This document shows, one piece after another, positions 1 through 12,407 of a stretch of DNA of 64,000 nt. Within the stretch, counting starts at the first letter, position 1, and the number at the start of each line of letters is the position of its first letter. The notes beneath the pieces are model-generated. The model had not been told where the DNA came from. It was given only the letters and a program-made list of their open reading frames with translations, and ran no database searches. The position numbers were made by a program, and so were the translations under genes. The stretch is from contig JAVSML010000032.1 of NCBI GenBank assembly GCA_038503035.1, positions 1,083,486 to 1,147,485 on the forward strand, in the 5' to 3' direction. The stretch is from Crocodylus rhombifer. Lineage: Eukaryota > Chordata > Crocodylia > Crocodylidae.

Positions 1-596
1 TAAAGCTATTAAGACTACCCTCTGCATATGTTGCACAGTAAGGGTCTGATTCTTTGCGATCCAAACTCAGCCGTACACTTCAGGTATCAGTGGAATTGCT
101 CCTGTTCTAGACCAGTGTAAGTGGGAGGAAAATCAAGCCCTAAGAGTTTGGCAAAAAGCCAGGCTTGCTTTTTATAAGCCATCTTTTCTGACACCTCATA
201 CCTTGGAACTAATTTCACTCCTCTCTGGAGGTAAGAGACTAAAGTTCACTAGGCTTTCTTGAACCAAACCAATGCTAAATATCACTCCACAGCCTCCTGT
301 GTTTTCAGAGGGCTGTGGAGCAGCTGGAAATTCATTGCTGTAGTCAGCAATAGCCCATATCAACCAGATCTCATTTCTCTTTATAGCTAGTGCTCCGGAT
401 GCCACATGTAGATCACTTATTGCCTGGACTATAAAGGAAATGATAAAATTTAATGCTGGTGGAGGGGGGAGCCAAATCACTGGAATGTGCTCTGAACAGG
501 TTTTATGATAGAATTTATTACAAAAAAATTTGAAAGATCGTCAGCTATTTATTTATGGAGTTTTGTTAGGTGCAAGCAAGTCATATATTACTAAAT
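1..596. other. Intron sequence, nothing recognised
   Basis: This is unique-looking, moderately AT-rich sequence upstream of the first CR1. The short open frames have no family features and are not reported. It is presumed to lie in an upstream PGBD5 intron because the first visible exon begins with a split codon. Confidence 0.4.
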
Positions 597-1279
597 GACT
601 TGGGGGTCATCATTGACCACAAGATGAACATAAGCCTGCAATGCGATGCTGCGGCTAGTAAAGCGACCAAAACGCTGGCTTGCATCCATAGATGCTTCTC
701 AAGCAAATCCCGGGACGTCATTCTCCCCTTGTACTCAGCCTTGGTGAGGCCGCAGCTGGAGTACTGCGTCCAGTTTTGGGCTCCACAATTCAAAAAGGAT
801 GTGGAGAAGCTTGAGAGGGTCCAGAGAAGAGCCATGCGCATGATCAGAGGTCAGGAAAACAGACCTTACAACGACAGACTGAGAGCCATGGGGCTCTTTA
901 GCCTGGAAAAGCGCAGGCTCAGGGGAGATCTGATGGCCACCTGTAAGTTTATTGGGGTGGCCATCAGTACCTGGGGGAATGTTTGTTCACCAGAGCGCCC
1001 CAAGGGATGACGAGGTCAAACGGTCACAAACTCCTGCGAGACCGTTTCAGGCTGGACATAAGGAAGAATTTCTTTACTGTCTGAGCCCCCCAAGGTCTGG
1101 AACAGTCTGCCAGCGGAGGTGGTTCAAGCACCTACATTGAGCACCGTCAAGAGTAAATTGGATGCTTACCTTGCTGGGATCCTATGATTTCTGCTGACTT
1201 CCTGCCCCTAGGGTAGGGGGCTGGACTCAATGATCTTCCAAGGTCCCTTCCAGCCCTAATGTCTATGAAATCTATGAAA
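597..1279 (+). mobile_element. CR1 LINE, 3' fragment
   Basis: This is a 5'-truncated CR1 retrotransposon carrying only the last part of the reverse transcriptase ORF and the 3' UTR. It starts abruptly inside the segment that reads DLGVIIDHKMN, followed by the conserved LPLYSALVRPQLEYCVQFWA block and a [13 protein letters not shown] block. The frame then breaks. The 3' end is the usual CR1 tail 'ggactcaatgatcttcc...gtctatgaaatctatgaaa'. It is very similar to the 3' part of the larger CR1 at 14350-18043. No target duplication is evident. Confidence 0.9.
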
Positions 1280-1723
1280 CAGCTTGGAATAAACTTTTAA
1301 AAAAATCAAAACAAAAATGGGTTATGATTGGGTGCTCTTTCTTTAAGAGCAGGGCAAGATGGGAACTCCAAGATGTAAAATTAGTTTCCAGGGAAGGGAG
1401 GTTGCTCATCTAATGTGGATCTGCTAAAAGAGGCCTGGAGTACAAAGATCTTATGGCCGAATGAAGTAACAGTCTTTGGAATGTATCATCTCTGCCTGAT
1501 TTCTTTTCTCTGTTTGGTGACCATTGCTCTGGGAATTAACAGCCTTTTCCTTAGATCTTCGCATCTTCAGGTTCTGACTTCTAAGAGGCCCTTCATAATG
1601 GTTCATACTTTCAATATTTTGGTTTGGTTTAGTTTTTGTTTTTGTTTTTGTTTTTTAAATGGCTGCTTTAAGCATTTCCATGTTAGGACATCAACCAGTC
1701 CCCTCCTACCATGATACTCTGTT
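1280..1723. other. Intron sequence with GT/T-rich stretch
   Basis: No gene is recognised here. A GTTTTT-type run lies around 1628-1656. Confidence 0.4.
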
Positions 1724-2177
1724 CAGGGGTGTCAGACTCACATTTGCCACAGACTAGATCCAGATCTCAGGGCTGCTTCCAGGCCAGATCTAGCCCTGGG
1801 CACAAGGTGGCTCCAATGGCTGCCACTCACACCTAGTGCCTACAATGGCAGGGGCTCTCGCTTACACCATGTGCCTCATGCCAAACCTGGAGCTGCTGTT
1901 CCTGACACGTTTCATGTTGGATGGCAGCTTTGACTCCAGCATGGAGCACACAGCAGCATCAGGATCAGTTTGGGATGTATAGCAGTGGAGCTGGCAGATG
2001 AGGAGCTGGGATCACAGTAGTAGTGATGGGTGAAGCAGCCAAAGGGTAACTGGGCTGTGTCAGCCCTCACTCGCCCTCATGACACCATTCAGCCCCAACT
2101 TTTAGTAACCTGGCTGTCCAAATTCAACAGGTCCACAGGCTAGATCTGGCCCTTGGGCTGTATGTTTGATACCCTTG
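1724..2177. mobile_element. hAT-like non-autonomous element (CAGGGGTGTC ends)
   Basis: The left end caggggtgtcagactcac and the right end gtttgatacccttg are imperfect inverted repeats of the CAGGGGTGTCAAAC type typical of hAT MITEs. The subterminal sequences (agatctagccctggg, and ctagatctggcccttggg near the right end) also mirror each other. There is no coding capacity. The flanking 8-mers (actctgtt and ctctgcat) do not form a clear target duplication, so the borders may have decayed. Confidence 0.7.
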
Positions 2178-3357
2178 CTCTGCATCCTAAATAACTATGC
2201 AATATAGATCAAAAATGCTTTGTCTGGCCAGTGTTGAACAAACTTGGGTATAGCTGAAGTTGAAAATGTAACAAGCAACAACTTATTTAGATGGTTTCCT
2301 ATCAAGTTTTGTCCATTGATGTGCTCCTGGGAAAAACCTTGATGAAACTGCATTTTCCAACTGAAAACTGTTCTGTCAAAAGTGTTGACTAGCTCTGATT
2401 AGGAGTATGCCTTTGGACAGTTAGTCTGTGAATATTCAGCAGTCTCTGATAGTTAGCTATGATGTCCTGTATTCAAGTTAGGTCCTAGTTAATTAGAGCC
2501 TCTTAAACCTTTCGGCATTAAAATCTGTGCACTGTTACTAGGAAGGAGTTTTCATTTTACTGCTGGAAGAAGCTGGATTTCAGGCACCCTGATGTTTAGC
2601 TGTCTTTGAGCATTGCATAAATGCGTCAACATGCTGATTGTTCAGTAGTACAGGACTTGTTCCATGAGCTCAATAACATAATGATTTGGATTTTAATATA
2701 TTCATTCTTTCCTTGACTGATACTTCAACTAGTATTATAATGCCTGACCTCATATGATGCAGGAAATAAACTGAGTCTTGCTTTCGACCATGATCTGGGC
2801 TCATCCAAATTCACAAAAAGAATCCCTGGAAATATCAGTCGATCAGGTTCTCTATGAGGCCTTTCTGTCCAGATCTTTATACATGCCCAAAATCTGGGCC
2901 TACTGAAGTTGCAGAAGTATCTGACCATAGACTCTAGTGAGACTAAGTTTCAGGTTTGGGCTGTTTTTATGTAATGGGTGTATGGCTCTCATACAAACGG
3001 GGATTTGTCTGTTTTGACAAATGATGTCTCCAGTCAAAAACACAATAATTATCCATATATAAGACTGAACAGATGGAAACTCAGGAAATCAGCACTTTGC
3101 AACATGTTTTGCCACATCTTTTGCTCTTAGACACCATGAATTCTAAGCGGTAGACCAGAAATGAAAACTGGGGATAAAATACCACTAATTCGCAGGTATG
3201 CAATATCCATTAGCTTATTCAAAGAATTTGTTCTGATTTACTTGTTCAATTAAAAAACAAAAGTTATTTATGAAAGTGTATTGATTGTCTTAATTACAGA
3301 ACAATCATTATAGCCTCCATCTTGCCCTGAGTCCCAGTGGAGCTATTACGGTCACTG
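2178..3357. other. Intron sequence, nothing recognised
   Basis: No exon or element with clear ends was found in this AT-rich stretch. Confidence 0.4.
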
Positions 3358-5190
3358 AGGCTAGGGACAGACATTTAAAAAGCCTGAGCCTGAATTGATT
3401 CAATCTTTGCAGGTTAGTCTAACCTGGCTAGGCTAAACTGGTTTGTAACTGTACAGACATCCCAGACGTGCAGGCACATGTCTGCCGTGGCTCAGGCTAG
3501 AAGACGGGGTGCTAAAGCAGCCCTCCTTCCCTCCCTTTCCGTAGTGCTAAGCTGAGGGGGGGCATGGCCAGACCCCAGCAGAATGCTGTGATTAGGGAGG
3601 GGTCCCCCCCTGCTTCTGACCAGCCCAGCATGGAACTGATAACTCAGTGTTTATCACCCGATTAAGAAAACAACAGAGGGACATTACCAGCTACCTGTTG
3701 ATTCTTCCTTTGTCCTGTCTGCCACAGCATTGACTGTAGGCAGCATGTGATCTGCGAGCTAATGCTGAGAGATGCCTCTGTAAGGAATCCCTGCTTAGAG
3801 GGGAGGGGGTGTTGCACTTAAAAAGTGGGTTTTTAAACCTAGTTAGTGCTATAGCAGAAAGGCTTGTTTTAATAACTTCCAACAAGCTACAAAACTAAAT
3901 AACAGACTCTCAGTATTATCTTAGCTGCACAGAGATCCTTACCCAATACAGGCAGGAAGCAGTCTTGTACAGCCCAGCAGTGTGGATCCTGCACTTCTGG
4001 CTGGGTCATGCAGGTGGCTTTTTGATCTTTCCTGGACTGCACACACCTTGCTGGCACATTTGCTTAGCTTTTATACTGTGTAATTGTATAGCTTCAGAGC
4101 AGTTTCCCTTCATGGTTGGGTGATGAAAGTCTGAACAAAACAGGGAGGAAAAGGTTGATAACTGTTAATTGCCTGGCTCCTGTTCTGGATTTGTCTAGGT
4201 GTGACGACCTAGGTTTTTCTGCAGTCCCTGCAATTATGGGTCAGTTGCAGGTGATGGGCCTTGAGTGGTCACACAGAATGCTTAGAGGCATTGGTTAAAG
4301 ACCTATTTTCGGGTATATGTTTATCAATGGGGCACACTTGCAGTAGCCTGTATAGGTGGTGGTTTGTTTACCAGACTCCAGACATGCATTAAATAGTTGA
4401 GACATTGGATGCTGTTGGGAGAAATGTGAGCAGGGTGTGTTTGTCATGGACAGGGCATCTTTCCTGTACCTTTTCCAAGTTTCTCTTGAAATGTATATTT
4501 AGTTTTTTGTTTTGGTTATCTGTGAGGTAAATTGAATTGCACATGTAGTTGCCTTGCTTTCATGGGCTCAGCTTTTCCTTTGGCTCTTTTAGCTTGGAAT
4601 ATACATATGATGAGCATGGCAGGACCCTGCCTATACTTTTAACCATTTTTATTATTTTATGGCATGGGTCTGGTATTGGGTACTGCAAGCACTCCACTGT
4701 CTCAATACCTAATGGGTTGCAAGCCATTAGCAGAGTTTGATTTTCTTGTGGCAGTCTTCTTACCACAATCCAGTCTTGCCCCAGCCATTGTCTTGTTTTT
4801 TTGCACAAGAGACACTGTTAAAGCTTTCAGTTTTTGTATGCAGCGGGGTAGGGGGAAGCAGAAGCCAGTCATCAGTTTCTGCTGGAGCTGCAGCCAGGGA
4901 GCAGAGTGGGGGGCCAGCTCTGCTGTGGAGCAGAGAGCTCTGCCCAGCCCAAAGAGCTGCTGGGGTGCTGGAGGTGTCTGATTTAACTTAAACCAAGAAG
5001 GGGTCTGGGACAGACATTGTATAAACTGGTTTATCAGTTAAGTCTGATATTACATTCAACCAGGTTTATCTCAAACTGGTTTCAGTCATTTTCCAACTGG
5101 TTTATAAGCACTGAATTTCTGTTCTGTTACAGATTTAAATAAGTTTTTGATCACTTAAACTGGTTTATGTGTAATGTCTGTCCCTAGCCT
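3358..5190 (+). mobile_element. GGCTAGGG-family MITE, copy A (enlarged)
   Basis: Perfect 18-bp terminal inverted repeats (aggctagggacagacatt at 3358-3375 and its complement at 5173-5190) bound this element. The left arm carries 'gaattgattcaatctttgca'. The right arm carries repeated AAACTGGTTTA motifs and a ctgttctgttaca motif, both also present in the copies near 6.4, 24.1, 42.1 and 46.8 kb. It is about 1.8 kb, whereas the cleanest copies are 0.5-0.8 kb, so roughly 3650-4840 is probably extra inserted sequence. There is no transposase. The ends suggest a TA-type target, but this is unproven. Confidence 0.8.
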
Positions 5191-5574
5191 GAATGGGTTT
5201 TCATAAAGTTGACAGGGTCTACCTGCTCAGTTCTCATGATCAGAAACTATGCATGCATGACTGTTTTTTGCCTAAGCTTCCTTGGAGGCTTTACATTTTA
5301 ACAACTTACTTCTGGCTGGCAGACTGAGTATGTAGCTAATTTTCCCCCCCTAGATGCTGGATCCAGAAAGACTGCTGCAGCAAGCACTCTTGCTTATTAG
5401 GCCAGAGAGATCTCTGCAATGCACACAGTACAAGGGCTAGGTTCCAACAGCCTAGCTTCAGTGCAAAAACAAATGACTTTCTGTGCTTGGCTTCCTTGCT
5501 GTCCTCACAATTCTTATAATTAAATAGCCATTGGCCCTGTTTGGTTTTGTAAGAGGTGTTATTTCCAAATGCAA
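5191..5574. other. Intron sequence, nothing recognised
   Basis: This is an unannotated stretch between a MITE and a two-copy repeat. Confidence 0.35.
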
Positions 5575-5930
5575 AATACAAAGCTAGGCTCATTTGGCTA
5601 AAACTGGTGGTGTTCAGAAGCCTTTATAGGCTGCAGTTGATTTTATGAATTAGTTTATTGTGGGGAGGGGTAATAAGTGTGTGTGAGAAACTAACTTGAT
5701 GCAGAAAACTTGCTTTATTTTCCATCTGCCAATTCATCTCTTTAAAAAGTAAAATGCACCAAATTAAGAAATATGCAGAAAACACCAACATATTGTAGAG
5801 GTAACTTTCTGTGAACATTGATGGGCTGGTGTAAAATGTCCAAAGCTGACCTGTTTAGGGCCCTGATCCTACAGTGACATTGTATGCAGATGCAGTAGCT
5901 TGTGCTGATGAGTTGGACTTTAAGCCCAGC
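5575..5930 (+). repeat. Unclassified two-copy repeat, copy 1
   Basis: About 350 bp align collinearly with 13942-14300. Shared blocks include 'aaagctagg', 'acttgatgcagaaaa', 'tgctttattttccatctgc', 'aaattaagaaatatgcag' and 'gggctggtgtaaaatg'. There are no terminal inverted repeats and no coding sequence. It may be an old SINE, a DNA-transposon fragment or a local duplication. Confidence 0.75.
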
Positions 5931-6366
5931 TACATGTATAGTTCTGGGCTCTGGCCTACAGAAATAGGAGTGCAATGGCCATGCCAGTGTATTTGAAAAG
6001 TAGTGTAAACCTGCAGATTTATGTGTTCTTCTAACAGGCAGCCTGATAATCTAGTCCAGGGGTTTTTTAAATATATTAAAGTCCAGCTTCTTCAAAGAGG
6101 AATAAAAAGAGATAGGCCACATAAAGTTCAGGATAAATGGGAAAGCAAATGATGCACATCTGAAATCAGGTCACTATTTTGGATAATTAATTTTGGGTGT
6201 GTAGCTGAAGTTAATAAAGTATTACTACAATTCTCTGAAGGTCCAGATTCTCTGGCCAGGGTTTGTTGCACATCTCATGTGGAGGATGCATATGCTTAAA
6301 TAGAGTATCTTAATTAACTAAAAAAAGTTTGCCTATTTATGTTAGCCTGATCATATAAATATATAT
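5931..6366. other. Intron sequence, nothing recognised
   Basis: AT-rich sequence without a recognisable feature. Confidence 0.35.
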
Positions 6367-8959
6367 CCAAGTAAAGACATTCAAAAAGCCCAAGGCAGAA
6401 TTGATTAAACTTTTGCAGGTTTCTCTAAGCTGCGTAGAATGGATGGGGAATGAACAAAACACTTGTTTTCCCTTCAGTGAGGGGAAGGGGCATGCAGAGG
6501 CTTTCCTGCTTTGTCTCTGTGACAGCCCAGGGATGGGGCCAGCCTGGATTCACCAGAGCAGGCGAGCCTGGGCTGAGGCTGGCCTGCCCACTCGGCAAGT
6601 GGGAGTTAGTGGGGGCTAGCAAAGGTTCCTGGGATGCTGGGGGACTGCAACCTAACTTGAGTCGAGAGGGGATCTGGTTCAATAGATTGGCCTAACCTCA
6701 ACCAATTAAATCTGATACTACATCCATTAAGGTCTGTCTTAGAATGGGTTCCTTCATTTTAAACCAGTCTATGTGGAAGAGCTAGACTTTAGGAAGGCTG
6801 ACTTCAGCGAGCTCAGGCGTTTAGTCAATGACGCACTGCAGAGTAAGAGATTTGGCAAGATGGGAGCCCAGGAAGGGTGGCTGTGCCTCAAGGAAGCAAT
6901 TCTTTGGGCACAGAGGGAGACAATCCCGATGTGAGGGAAAAGGGCCAAGAGGCTTCCTTGGCTGACCAGAGAAATCCAAAGCAGCCTAAGGGCAAAAAGG
7001 GGGGCATATAAGCAGTAGAAACAGGGAGAGATTACTAAAGAGGAGTATGCCTCCTCAGCTCGTGGTTGTAGGGAGGCAGTTAGAACGGCCAAAGCTGCCA
7101 TGGAGCTGAGGATGGCATCCCAAGTTAAGGATAACAGCATTGTTTTTCGGATATATAGGGAGTACGAGGAAGGCCCAGAGAAGTATAGGACCACTACTGA
7201 ATGGGCAAAAGCAATTGGTGGCAGACAGGGAGGACAAGGGTGAACTCCTCAATGATTTCTTTGCCTCGGTCTTTCTAAACGAGGGGCAAGGCAAGTCTCA
7301 CAATGGGATCATAGAGAGATAACAGCTTGGCACCAGATTACCAAGCGGTGACCCTGAGATAGTGTAGAGTCACTTGGAAGGACTGGATGTGTTTAAGTTG
7401 GCAGGCCTGGATGAGCTCCATCCAAGGGTACTGAAGGCACTGGCTGACGTTATTGCACAGCCACTGGCAAGAATATTTGAGCACTTGTGGCGCATGGGCC
7501 AGGCCCCGGAGGACTAGAAAAGGGTCAATGTGGTCCCTATTTTCAAGAAGGGGAGGAAGGAAGATCCAGGCGACTACAGGCCAGTCAGTCTCACCTCCAT
7601 CCTTGGTAAAGTCTTTGAAAACATTATTAAGGCTCATATATGTGAGAGCTGAACAGGAAAAATTATGCTGAGGGGAAACCAACATAAGTTCGTAGCAGGT
7701 AGATCATGCCTGACTAATCTAGTCTCTTTTTATGACCAGGTTACAAAACACCTGGATGCAGGAGTAGGGGTAGATATCATTTACTTAGACTTCAGGAAGG
7801 CCTTCGATACTGTATCCCACCCCATACTGGTGAACAAATTAAGAGGCTGTGACTCGGATGATTACACAGTCCGGTGGGTGGTAAATTGGCTAGAGGGTCG
7901 TACCCAGAGAGTGGTGGTGGACGGGTCGGTATTGAACAGGAAGGACATGGGCAGTGGGGTCCCATAGGGCTTGGTCCTTGGACCGATACTCTTCAATGTC
8001 TTTATCAGTGACTTGGATGAGGGAGTGAAGTGTACTCTGTCCAAGTTTGCAGATGATACAAAACTGGGGAGAAGTGGACACACCGGAGGGCAGGGAACAA
8101 CTACAGGCAGACCTGGACAGGTTGGACAAATGGGCAGAAAACAATAGAATGCGATTTAACAAGGAGAAATGAAAGTGCTGCATCTAGGGAGGAAAAATGT
8201 CCAGCACACCTACTGCCTAGGAAATGACCTGCTCGGCATCACAGAAGCAGAAAGGGATCTCGAAGTCCTAGTGGACTCCAAGATGAACATGTGTCGTCAG
8301 ATGCACTTTACCGTGCATCATCAGATGCATGACAAACAGAACCAAGGAGGTGATACTTCCCCTCTATCAGGCGCTGGTCAGGCTGCAGTTGGAGTACTGC
8401 ATCCAGTTTTGGGCACCACACTTCAAGAGGGATGTGGATAACATGGAGAGGGTCCAGAGAAGGGCCACTTGTATGGTTAAGGGCTTGCAGGCCAAGCCCT
8501 ACATGGAGAGACTAAGGCACCTGGACCTCTTCAGCCTCCGCAAGAGAAGGTTGAGAGGCGATCTTGTGGCTGCCTATAAATTCATCATGAGGGCACAAAA
8601 GGGAATTGGTGAGGCTCTACTCGCCAAGGCGCCCCTGGCGGTTACAAGAAATAATGGCCATAAGCTAGCAGAGAGCAGATTTAGACTGGACATTAGGAGG
8701 AACTTCTCAGTTAGAGTGGACAAAATCTGGAATAGGCTCCTAGGGGAGGTGGTGCTCCCCCCTGCCCTGGGGGTCTTCAAGAGGAAGTTGGATGGGCATC
8801 TGGCTGGGGTTATCTGAACCCAGCACTCTTTCTGTCTATGCAGGAAGTTGGACTTGATGATCTATTGAGGTCCCTTCTGACCCTAACATCTATGAATCTA
8901 TCTATGTGCACTGAACTTCTGTTGTGTTACAGGTTTATGTATAATGTCTGTACCTAGCC
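6367..8959 (+). mobile_element. GGCTAGGG-family MITE, copy B, split by CR1
   Basis: The left arm (6367-6775) begins 'gtaaagacattcaaaaagcc' with 'gaattgatt' and 'ttgcaggttt' as in the other copies. The right arm (8901-8959) ends 'aatgtctgtacctagcc'. Between them lies a CR1 insertion (6776-8900) flanked by an 8-bp duplication. The left terminal repeat has decayed. Without the CR1 the element is about 0.47 kb. Confidence 0.75.
6776..8900 (+). mobile_element. CR1 LINE, 5'-truncated, inside MITE copy B
   Basis: It carries the end of the endonuclease region, most of the reverse transcriptase ORF and the 3' UTR. Visible RT blocks are FVAGRSCLTNLVSFYDQVT, IIYLDFRKAFDTVSHPIL, QRVVVDGS and GSGVP, followed by a TAG at 7966-7968 where the conserved PQG glutamine should be. 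A later segment from about 8329 holds LPLYQALVRLQLEYCIQFWA and [20 protein letters not shown]. Several stops and frame changes make it dead. The insertion is flanked by tctatgtg at 6768-6775 and again at 8901-8908, which fits an 8-bp target duplication. Confidence 0.92.
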
Positions 8960-9986
8960 ATAACGGGGTTTGCATTTTTAGAATTCAGCTTTAAAAGCAT
9001 CATTGTGGAGTTCAGTCTCTATAAGAGTGTCTCAGTTAATTTTAAACCCAAATGTGTTTTTCATTTGCCAGTAAGACATCTGATTTCCTTAAGACCATAG
9101 GATTGTTCAAGTTGCCTTTCAATTGACATCAACAACTACATTAATGTATGAGCTAGAAACAATTCCAAGAATGAACTGAATTTGTGTGGGTTCTGCATGG
9201 CTGGAGGTAGTAAAATCTTATTTATTTTTTACTAAGGAAAGTAAATAGGATACTCCATAAGCACAGGAAGCAGATCTCTGGAGTAAGAAAGTGTCACTTT
9301 TTACATAATCACTTTTCAAGGTAGAACCGTAGTTTAAGTGCCAGCTATTGAAAATGTAATTACACACAAAATTGCCAGTTTTGCAAGCTGGATTGCTCCA
9401 AGCTTACTGAAAATGTACCTCTGTGCACACTTACTGCCAATATCCACCTGTCTCGGGGACAGAATATTCAGCCTTCCTAAGGCAGAGGGGTCTTATGAAA
9501 ATATCTCTGGTGGGGACAAGTTTAAAAACATTATCCCTTTTCCCAGGTTGCTACCCCTAGGACAGGAATTAAAAAGTTGCCTCCATGTTGTCCTTGGTAC
9601 TGGGATTCAAAAGCTAGGTTAAGAGATTTTGTGGAGCCAAGAATGCATTGTATGCAGCCACCAAGCTATAGGAACCTCTTGTAGTGGGCAATAGCAAAAT
9701 ATGGTCAAGTGGTATCAAAAAGTGCAAGGAAGTGTTTATGGGAAGATGCATTTACCCCATTCTCTCCCTCAGTTCTTTAATGTTGTCCTTCCTTTGCAGG
9801 TTACCGGTGCTTTGGCCACATGTGTCACTGTGCTCTGTCACTTATTGTTCATGTAGTTATAGTCCAGTTTGTAAATAGTCTTCAGTTTGGCCCTGGCTGG
9901 CCTGGCACAGGTATGCAGAGCTCTGCCAGAAGAGAGCTCCTTTGTAGCAGGCTTGATGTATAACGAAGCAAATGAAACCCTTACAG
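8960..9986. other. Intron sequence, nothing recognised
   Basis: No exon or bounded repeat was found. The open frames at 9338-9622 and 9887-10129 show no family features. Confidence 0.35.
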
Positions 9987-10726
9987 GAGTGATTCTCAAT
10001 CAGAGTGCTGCAGCCTTAAAGTTCTTAACCTTAATCTGCCTGGAGTTCATTTCAGGTGTGCCACATAATGCTGAAAACATAGGCTGCGTCCACATGAGAG
10101 TGGACATTTGGTTCCCCAAGGACAACTAGCAGCAGGACACTGTGCCACCACAGTTGTCCCTGAGAAATGCCTGTGCCATATGCCCTCTGGGGCCCTTGGG
10201 CCCAGCAACAGCAGTGATCCTGCCACTTGGAGCCTGCCTGGCAACTGGAGCGTGGCTCTGGCTGGCCCAGTTCTGGTTTTGAGCCGTGCATGCTGCTCCT
10301 GCGTGCGCCACTCTGGGTTTCTTTTGTTTGTTTTTTTTGGAGGGGGGGGGTGAGGTTTTTTTTGACCACAGGATATCCAGGGTTCACCCCCCACCCCCCA
10401 CGCTGCTACCTTGCAGCATGGAGAACATCTGAACATGCACTGTGGCACTGGAGAAGTGTCTGCGGCACCACATACTGCACAGCTGCACTTGTCTGGACAT
10501 GGCTACAGGGTGCAAATATGATTTACAAAATGAACCAAGAGATTTCAAACAGGAACCCAGAACGTTAAAAACATTCTGATCTGTTGTGGTTTCCTGACTT
10601 CTTTGCAACTGCTCTGTTATATTTCTGTAGTCAAAAAATGAGTGAAAACTAAGAACTGGCATTTTGTGCGTGGTGGCTTGAGGCTAATGAGTGGTGTCTT
10701 GAATCTAAAAAGATTGAGAGCCACTG
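9987..10726. mobile_element. hAT-like MITE (CAGTGATTCTCAACC family), copy 1, interrupted
   Basis: The ends gagtgattctcaatc and gattgagagccactg are imperfect inverted repeats. Internal sequence (gatctgttgtgg, tttctgtagtcaaaaa, gtgtcttgaatctaaaaag) matches the copy at 36519-36834. The flanking 8-mers ccttacag and ccttattt agree at five positions, a weak target duplication. It is split by another element at about 10084-10513. Confidence 0.75.
10084..10513. mobile_element. Unclassified element with poly-G/T core, copy 1
   Basis: This segment is nested in the preceding MITE and shares its layout with about 62968-63450: a CA-rich GC-rich left half, a T/G run (10318-10362), a 'caggatatccaggg' block, a run of C-rich sequence, 'gcagcatgg' and a 'cacttgtctggacatg' right part. 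The open frames across it are by-products of its GC content. No transposase or polymerase is present. Confidence 0.65.
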
Positions 10727-10734
10727 CCTTATTT

Positions 10735-11443
10735 TTGGACAGTATAGCCATATCCATCTTAACTCCTTGTTTTTTAGTAGTAATTGAAAACCTTTCACCA
10801 CTTACAATTTCCTGTTAGGTTACTACAGAGTATTGGGTGGTATTTGGTTTCAGTAATTTGGAAACAAAACACTTCAGCCTTTTTGAGTCTGCACTATTTC
10901 ACACTTAATATAAGTGTCCAATAGAATATAAACATAAATTAGATGTTTTTTCATAGGAAAAAAAATCCTCCCCGTTTTTTCCCCTGAAATTTTTGGTATT
11001 TGAATGCTTAACTATGCAACTTTGACATTTTTAGTGCCATTTTTGATGGAGTTTATAAAACACTGAGGGTTTCTTGTAGGCTGTAATCCAATATCTTGGG
11101 CTTAACAGAGTTGGAGGCCAAAAATGAACACTATTTATATTTTATAACAAATATGGTCATGCCATACTGGCCCAAGTTTTTTTATGTTTTTATTGCCATG
11201 TTCAAAAGAAGCACTGAAATCCATGGTGTCCCAAACCATGCAAACAAAAAGTCTTTAATGAATTTCTGTCCCAAAACCCACAGAATTTCCTACATCTCTT
11301 CCACCTTTTGACATGCATACCAAATCAGGATGCAAGTAGTTGTACAATGCAAAAGGAACCCATTTCTGTTGTTAACCAGAACTTTAAATGCTGATGGTGC
11401 AGTCAAAAACCATTAGAAGAACCCAAGCATATCTATCTACACA
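10735..11443. other. Intron sequence, nothing recognised
   Basis: AT-rich sequence without a recognisable feature. Confidence 0.35.
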
Positions 11444-12407
11444 TACTAAGATGTGGGCAAAAACATTAAGAGCTTCAGGACTAGAAAAGCTGGAATCCTT
11501 GGTCTTGCTCTCATGATTAGTAGTAGAAAATTCATAAACAGTTTAGTGGGCACACTAGAAGGGAGGAATAGGCTGCAATTGGACCTAGACAGGTTACAAG
11601 GGTGGGCAGACGAGAATAGGATGGGATTCAACACAGACAAGTGCAAAGTGATGCACCTGGAGAGGAACAACCGGCACCATACCTACAGGCTGGGGAACTC
11701 CCCTCTTGTCAGTACAGAGGCAGAAAAGGATTTTGGAGTCGTCATTGATGCCAAGATGAACATGGGCCGGCAGTGTGGGAAGGCAGTTAGGAAGGCCAAC
11801 CGCACCTTGTCATGCATCCACAGATGCATCTCAAGCTGGTCCAAGGAGGTGATCCTCCCTCTCTATGCGGCACTGGTCAGGCCGCAGTTGGAGTACTGCG
11901 TCCAGTTCTGAACACCGCACTTCAGGAGGGATGTGGACAACATGGAGAGGGTCCAGAGGAGGGCCACTTGCATGATCAGGGAGCAGCAGGGCAGACCCTA
12001 CAAGGAGAGGGTACTGGAGGCTGAACAGGTTCAGGTCCTGAAGAGAAGGCTGAGGGGGGATCTAGTGGCCTGTTACAAACTAGTCAGGGGGGATCAGCAG
12101 GCATTGGGGGAGTCCCTGTTCCCCCAAGCACTACCAGGAGTGACCAGGAATAACGATCACAAGCTGGCAGAGGGTAGATTTAGGTTAGATATCAGGAGGC
12201 GCTACTTCACGGTCAGGGCGGCTAGGATCTGAAACCAACTTCCCAGAGAAGTGGTGCAGGCTCCTACCCTGGGGGTGTTTAAGAGGAGGCTAGATGAACA
12301 CCTTGCTGGGGTCGTTTGACCCAGTATTCTTTCCTGCCATGGCAGGGGGTCAGACTCGATGATCTGCTCAGGTCCCTTCCGACCCTAGAAACTATGAAAC
12401 TATGAAA
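11444..12407 (+). mobile_element. CR1 LINE, 3' fragment with internal 88-bp foreign piece
   Basis: It starts with the CR1 motif actaagatgtggg, is broken by about 88 bp that do not match CR1 (roughly 11458-11545), and resumes with gtgggcacactagaaggg. The protein then reads LQGWADENRMGFNTDKCKVM, DFGVVIDAKMNMGRQCGKA and LPLYAALVRPQLEYCVQF before a TGA at the next codon. The 3' end is the standard CR1 tail (gggtcagactcgatgatctg ... actatgaaactatgaaa). It is close to the antisense copies at 32048-33056 and 47654-49252, so these three belong to one subfamily, different from the copy at 14350-18043. Confidence 0.9.

Noticed and set aside
10047..10568. Overlapping frames of 80-133 codons on both strands
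   Set aside because: They fall in a GC-rich mobile element with a homopolymer core. No motif.
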